Positions 59,285-64,000 of a stretch of DNA of 64,000 nt are shown here, piece after piece. The DNA is from Sclerodactyla briareus (lineage: Eukaryota; Echinodermata; Holothuroidea; Dendrochirotida; Sclerodactylidae). Below the pieces are notes generated by a model. It saw nothing but the letters and a program-made list of their open reading frames with translations, was not told the DNA's origin and did not search any database. Made by a program: the position numbers and the translations under genes. Location: assembly GCA_026419785.1 (NCBI GenBank), contig JAODTK010002444.1:338334-402333 (forward strand). The letters are read 5' to 3'. Each line of letters opens with the position of its first letter. The stretch's first letter is position 1.

Positions 59285-60430
59285 CTCAACAAGTTTCATT
59301 GTTTTCCAGGTGATCATTGCTCACAGATCGATTCGGTTCCTGTGTTATTGTTCATGTGTTACTCAAGTCGTTTTTCATGTTTTATATTTCCAAGGCGAAT
59401 TTCATTGTACTGTTATAGTGTGACTGCATGGGCTCTGAAGGCTTGCAATCACATGACACGTAGTAGACTCCTCCTAGTTTTCCATTATTAATTCGGTTGA
59501 TATCTACGAACTCTGGGGTTGACATCTACATTGTATTCTGAAGATTTTCTGTGATAAATAGGTCAAGGCCAACCTCCTCTCACTTCTGGTCCCTCCACTC
59601 CAATTTTATTTCCTGCGACTTTAGTGCACACCCATGTAACTACTGTTGAAGCAAATATGCACTTACATGTACCTCATTAATTTTCTTGAAAGAGTGGAGA
59701 ATAAACTTGTGTTACACACAGAAAACCTGGTGTCTCCAACTAAGATTCTGAGGGAGACGAACCTGCTCAGCTGCTGACAAACCCTCATGGCCAATCCCAT
59801 CAGTTATATCTGTCCCCCCCCCCAAGCCACCAGCCACCCCCAGCCCACAGTTTAGGCAGGCTGCTTTCACAGGTATTGTGTGTGGCAGTAGTGATATGCA
59901 TATTCCATGCTCCAACACCTCAGCAATGCTTTGTCACATAGGCCCGTTCTGTGCATCGTCCTGGGTGATAGGCAGCCCAGGCCGAATCCTTGTGACGGAA
60001 TCCTCCGGCTTGTCCTAGTATAATCCAGCACCCGCAACATAGTCGCGAAACAGAAGAGAATCTAAACAGATGATCCAGATTAGGTGAGAGGCAGAGTGGA
60101 AGTGATCAGCACTTTGAAAATCCATGAGCGATGTAGAGTGGATTCCCAGATCATGGAAAAGGAGATGCGGATCGCAGAAAATTCTTTTCATATAATTTCA
60201 TGAGCGGTGTATTTGCCCCTGATCGCAGACGCAGAGGGAATTTATTCTTAATCTCTTGATTTTTAATTCTTCCCTTCAATAGGATTTCTCCTCATTTTGG
60301 GGGTTCACTACTCAATTGTATATCTATACTAAGAGAACTCCACACTTCCAGCTATCTCTAGCCCCATTCTGAAGGAAAAGAATTTTGCACAGCTTGACCA
60401 GCCCTCATTCCCTCTCCCCCCCCCCCTCAT
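59285..60430. other. Unassigned; possible 3' untranslated region then spacer
   Basis: An AATAAA hexamer at about 59700 is the only gene-related signal. C runs lie at 59813-59823 and 60417-60426. The segment 60050-60260 contains several 'gatca' / 'gatcgcag' words but no recognised element. Confidence 0.3.
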
Positions 60431-60435
60431 GACAG

Positions 60436-60686
60436 ATCCCGTTCGTTCATCTGCCACTGCCCCTCCCTACTCCTTTCAGTCCACAGACCAGTTAAAAAAG
60501 ATATTTTACGTAGGTATAGATGGCAGTAGCCAATTTTACATAATTCATACTGATTGGCACAGACCCATCTGTGCCTTGTCCCCGTTTGACGGCCACCGGG
60601 AAAACTCGAAACAGTATGATTGCGACATTACTTTAACGATGTGGCATTCCTCTCACTCGAGGCATAATAATCGAGAGTGGGGGTGA
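60436..60686 (+). CDS. Candidate exon with strong acceptor, unknown protein
   Basis: A C-rich tract ending 'cccccctcatgacag' precedes a frame entered with two spare bases (60421-60435). It stays open for 82 codons to a TGA at 60684-60686. The peptide begins PVRSSATAPPYSFQSTDQLK, then KIFYVGIDGSSQFYIIHTD, and later a histidine- and serine-rich end. A GTAGGT at 60511 could be a donor after KIFY; otherwise this is a terminal exon. I do not recognise the protein. Composition is soluble and extracellular-like, without cysteine clusters. Confidence 0.35.
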
Positions 60687-60689
60687 AGC

Positions 60690-63600
60690 TTCGTCTAGAC
60701 AGTCAGGTTACCCTCCGGTGACGAAGCATTATCTCCCAAGCCCAGATGCTCCTCATTTTCCGGATGCGGAGGGGGAGCTTGTGTCTGAGCCTTTTATGTG
60801 ACATACTTTATGTTTAGCCTGTGCATGACTGCATTTATGGATTTGGTACGTGCATTTGTACATGCCCCAAATGGGATCATTTTTAAAAACAGCGTTATTA
60901 ATATTTAAATTGCTGCAAGACAATGGCGAGACCACCAAGGTGTATGGAGTGGCATGGCCGCAGCAACCAATATATACAAGAGACGCAATTTGATGGTACA
61001 GGAATGAGAAATCAAATTTCGCATGCGGGTTGACCACAATAGACTACAAATTTACAAGAAGGTTAGCGAAAAAAGATTGAAAATGACAAGTAGTACAACT
61101 AAGTGGGGTTTTTTTTTTTTTCCTTCTCGTTACCTGGAAAAACATAAAGAAAATTGTAGGGACGGTGTCACATATTGACAAAGATAATATGTAGTTATGC
61201 CCGGAAGAGGGGATAAAGGAGAGGAACAGGGGAAAAGGAGCAGGGAGCACAAATACAAGGCTACATGATTGGTACGGGATTTATCTATGGTGGCAAGATA
61301 TCCCGAAAACAATGGATATTCCCAAGCTTCTAGTCAGCAAAGTGTAAAATTACACCGCACAATGCTATAGCTAGCTGCTGTACCACACCTACATCTTGAA
61401 TATGATAAAAATGCAACCGTTCAAAAGGGATAATAGTGGATATGAGGAAAGAAACAAATAGTACCAGCACAGACATGACAGAAAGTGGGCCTAATCAGTG
61501 GCACTGTAGTGGGTACTGTGGGAGCCCTCGGAAATAAGCATGAAAATAGTCAGAATTAACGCTGTTTGTGCTGAAATGAGCCTGGTCTGCTTATTTAGCA
61601 ATTTCAAACTAAAAAATGACTTTAATCAGGCTCCCACCAGGCTAAACTGACGTCTGCATACTGGAATCTTTTCATGTTATTTCAAGCTTATTTCAGGTTA
61701 AAGTCAGGGTTACCGGACTACTAGATTGAACTTGTTTCTCCAGGAATTTGGCTGCACAGTGAAGGGATAGGAGACTTTGGACTTGGTTTTACAAGCATCA
61801 TCAAAACTTAGATATGTCTATACACTAAAAACACACACATTGGGGTAGGGATGCCATAGACCAAAATTCAGGCTTATTCAGGAATTTCGGGCTTATGTGA
61901 TACTTGGCATATGGCATGTTGATGCATGGGGGTCAAACCCAGTCAGGAACAACTGGGATTGGGTAGTTTCAAGGATAAAACTGTTTGCGCCCGGGAAGTT
62001 AAACACACTACACTGTGGCAGAGACCAAAGGTCCGTTCAATAGTGGATGATTATGATTCCGTAGTGTCTCTGTGTAGTACACAAAATGCTGTGCAGTAAA
62101 TATTGTCCGCAATACAGTGTGAAATTGATTGAGAGCAGACTCTCAAGGAATTTCACATTAGGAAATGACTGGGGAAAGTACTCATTCTCTATATACCCAA
62201 TAACTTAATGAGGAAATTGAATTGAATGGAATGGAATTAGAAGTAGTTTAAGTGAGAAGCTCTCACATGCTCTGAAATTTTGGAAATGAATTATGAAACC
62301 TGCGTATTAGGTTCTCGGTAGCAGGTCTACCTAGGCTGGGAATGGTGTTGGTCTCAAAACTGAAAACAAGTACAAATAGGACCCATATGCAGCTTCTAAA
62401 TTTTTCATAATTGTGCTATTGCCATTACTATCTGTAAATGCCATATAATAAATATATGTCATGTTGCTAGTATTTATAGACCAAGCGTCGACGTTCTAGA
62501 TAAGCTAATTGGTTAATTGTAATTAAGATAGTAATATATGGGAGTTTTGCTTTAGTTTGTAAATGAATCAATAGCTCAATATAGTTTTCCTATCTGCCAT
62601 GGTGCAAGTGAGCATTTGAAGTGATTGTAGTCTAGACATGGGTCAGTTTTCAAACGAGCAAGCTCTATATCATCTAAAATGAATACAGTAAATCGTCCTC
62701 AAAGGTATATGGCAGAAAATGATGCAGAAATCAACTTGAACAAGTGAGCACCTACTTTTGATAGCCCAATTCAATGGAGAGTATAAGACTCTACACCACA
62801 AGGGTTATACGTATAAGCACCATAAGGATTAGGCCTATACGTTTTTAAAACATATATATGTCCACATTTTTAACACAAAACTCTTCACCCCACAGTTTTC
62901 TTATCGCCTATGTATACCATATCGGATTAACAGGTACTAAAATTGGTAACCTGTATCTGCTTTATATATTGATAAGACAATAAAATATCAGCCAGATGTT
63001 TTATTGCAATCCTTTTGTCAAAAAGTGGCCATGATTCCAAATGGATTAAGAGGAAAACACCGATTTCAGGGCTAATTAAGTATGAAATCAAACCAGATTT
63101 CAGGCGTATTTAAGCTGGAAATGCATGACAGCAATTCAGGCCATAGCCTGAAATCCACAGAATTCAAGCTTAATTTCCCTGCTTGTCCCATTTAGTGAGT
63201 GAGTGTAAGCCGAAGAAAAGATGAAAATAAGCCTTGAAAATTAAGCGGGCCGTTCCAAAGTCATACAAAAAACGACTTGGCAATTTCAGGATTGATTTTC
63301 CAGAAGGGAGAGGGGGAAAAAGGGGGGGGGGGGGGTGGGGGGAAGGGGCATGATATAACCGGGGGCCATGGGGGAGGGGAAGGCACAACCTAACTGAGGG
63401 GTGGTGGTTGACATTTGCGGAGATGTTCTATTCTCTAGGTGAATCTGTAGGAGAGCATCTGCGGAGCATCGTTTTTTTCATGGTGGGTCATGAGATTTTG
63501 GGTAACTTTATGATCAAATCCAACTTAGGCTATTTATTAGCATATTGAAGGTTCAGGGTTTGTGTTGGGGGGTGGCCACCGCTCCCGACGGCCCGAAAAT

Positions 63601-63780
63601 AGTTAGCATATAACTCTTAACGCTTTATCGAGATCTGAAACTTGGTACACAAGTCCGCCCTAGTGGAATCTCGGAGAGTTCGAAAATGGGAATCAGGCAT
63701 GTCTGTGCCCTTATTTCATAGGGTTTACAGGGAAAAACACGGTTTGTCCGATTTACGAGGAAAAACATTTAGGAAACTTG
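60690..63780. other. Unassigned; scattered 'ttcaggcttattt' words
   Basis: No gene recognised. Words close to 'atttcaggcttatttaagc' recur near 61620-61700, 61860-61900, 63060-63180 and 63225, on both strands, without a regular period. A G run is at 63319-63345. Confidence 0.35.
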
Positions 63781-63784
63781 AGGA

Positions 63785-64000
63785 TGGGGAAAAAAAAGTG
63801 GTCCAAAAAAAAGAATGTGATTTCAAGTCACTGGAGGTCAAATTTGTGGGAGTTTTGGTGAAAATACCAGAGTTAGTCCGCTCACACAGAGCTGGTAAGC
63901 GGGGACAAAAGTGGTCCCTGAAAAACAGGGAGGTGATTTCCAGTTCACCAGATGTCAAATTTGGGTTTTACCGGATGTTTATAACTTTGGTCGAATGCAA
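63785..64000 (+). repeat. Tandem repeat, ~117-bp unit, cut by window end
   Basis: Two units begin at about 63793 and 63910, each with 'aaagtggtcc', 'gtgatttc.agt.cac', and 'gatgtcaaatttg.g'. The upstream stretch from 63725 is a weaker match. The array continues past the window edge. Confidence 0.6.

Noticed and set aside
1..64000. CRISPR arrays, operons, bacterial promoters or attachment sites
   Set aside because: Tandem repeats here are diverged minisatellites without regular unique spacers, and gene structure and transposons are animal-type.

Overview
This is a stretch of metazoan-type nuclear DNA, not a prokaryotic or viral region. It is AT-rich, has short open frames separated by intron-like DNA, and carries animal-style transposons: a CR1/L2-like LINE, a Jockey-like LINE, hAT and Tc1-type elements, MITEs and many minisatellites. 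Several repeat styles (a ~120-bp tandem unit built around a 'gacctccagtgacc' core, foldback MITEs, CA-rich repeat tails) suggest a marine invertebrate, perhaps a deuterostome. That guess rests on general resemblance only. Frameshifts cluster at homopolymers and there are long G or C runs, so the assembly is probably noisy at single-base level and long intact frames should not be expected.

Layout. 0-14 kb: a dispersed repeat, a truncated CR1/L2 LINE on the minus strand (2.3-3.8 kb), a ~75-bp minisatellite (4.5-5.2 kb), and a pair of Tc1-type MITEs (11.7 and 13.1 kb). 14.1-20.3 kb: the most unusual object, an abruptly GC-rich block bounded by ~100-bp terminal inverted repeats and containing a ~115-125-bp minisatellite with a nearly pure C tract. 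Further diverged ends of the same family lie at 7.86 kb (left type) and at 24.8 and 35.2 kb (right type). 24.4-29.5 kb: five consecutive exon candidates on the plus strand, starting with a signal-peptide-like exon. Their boundaries are compatible with phase 1 if one base-level correction is allowed at each of two places. More exon candidates lie at 35.6, 42.6, 46.6, 59.1 and 60.4 kb. 27-35 kb also holds two copies of a ~430-bp repeat (one split by a clean hAT-type MITE), a ~55-bp minisatellite, and a 1.56-kb hAT-like element. 44-56 kb: tandem-core composite repeats, a ~170-190-bp tandem array and a decayed Jockey-like LINE (50.3-53.9 kb). 56-64 kb: mostly unassigned DNA, ending in the start of a ~117-bp tandem repeat.

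No host protein can be named with confidence. The exon candidates read as a secreted or membrane protein, but this is inference from splice signals, phase and residue composition. I found no rRNA, canonical tRNA, CRISPR array, operon or bacterial-type regulatory site.
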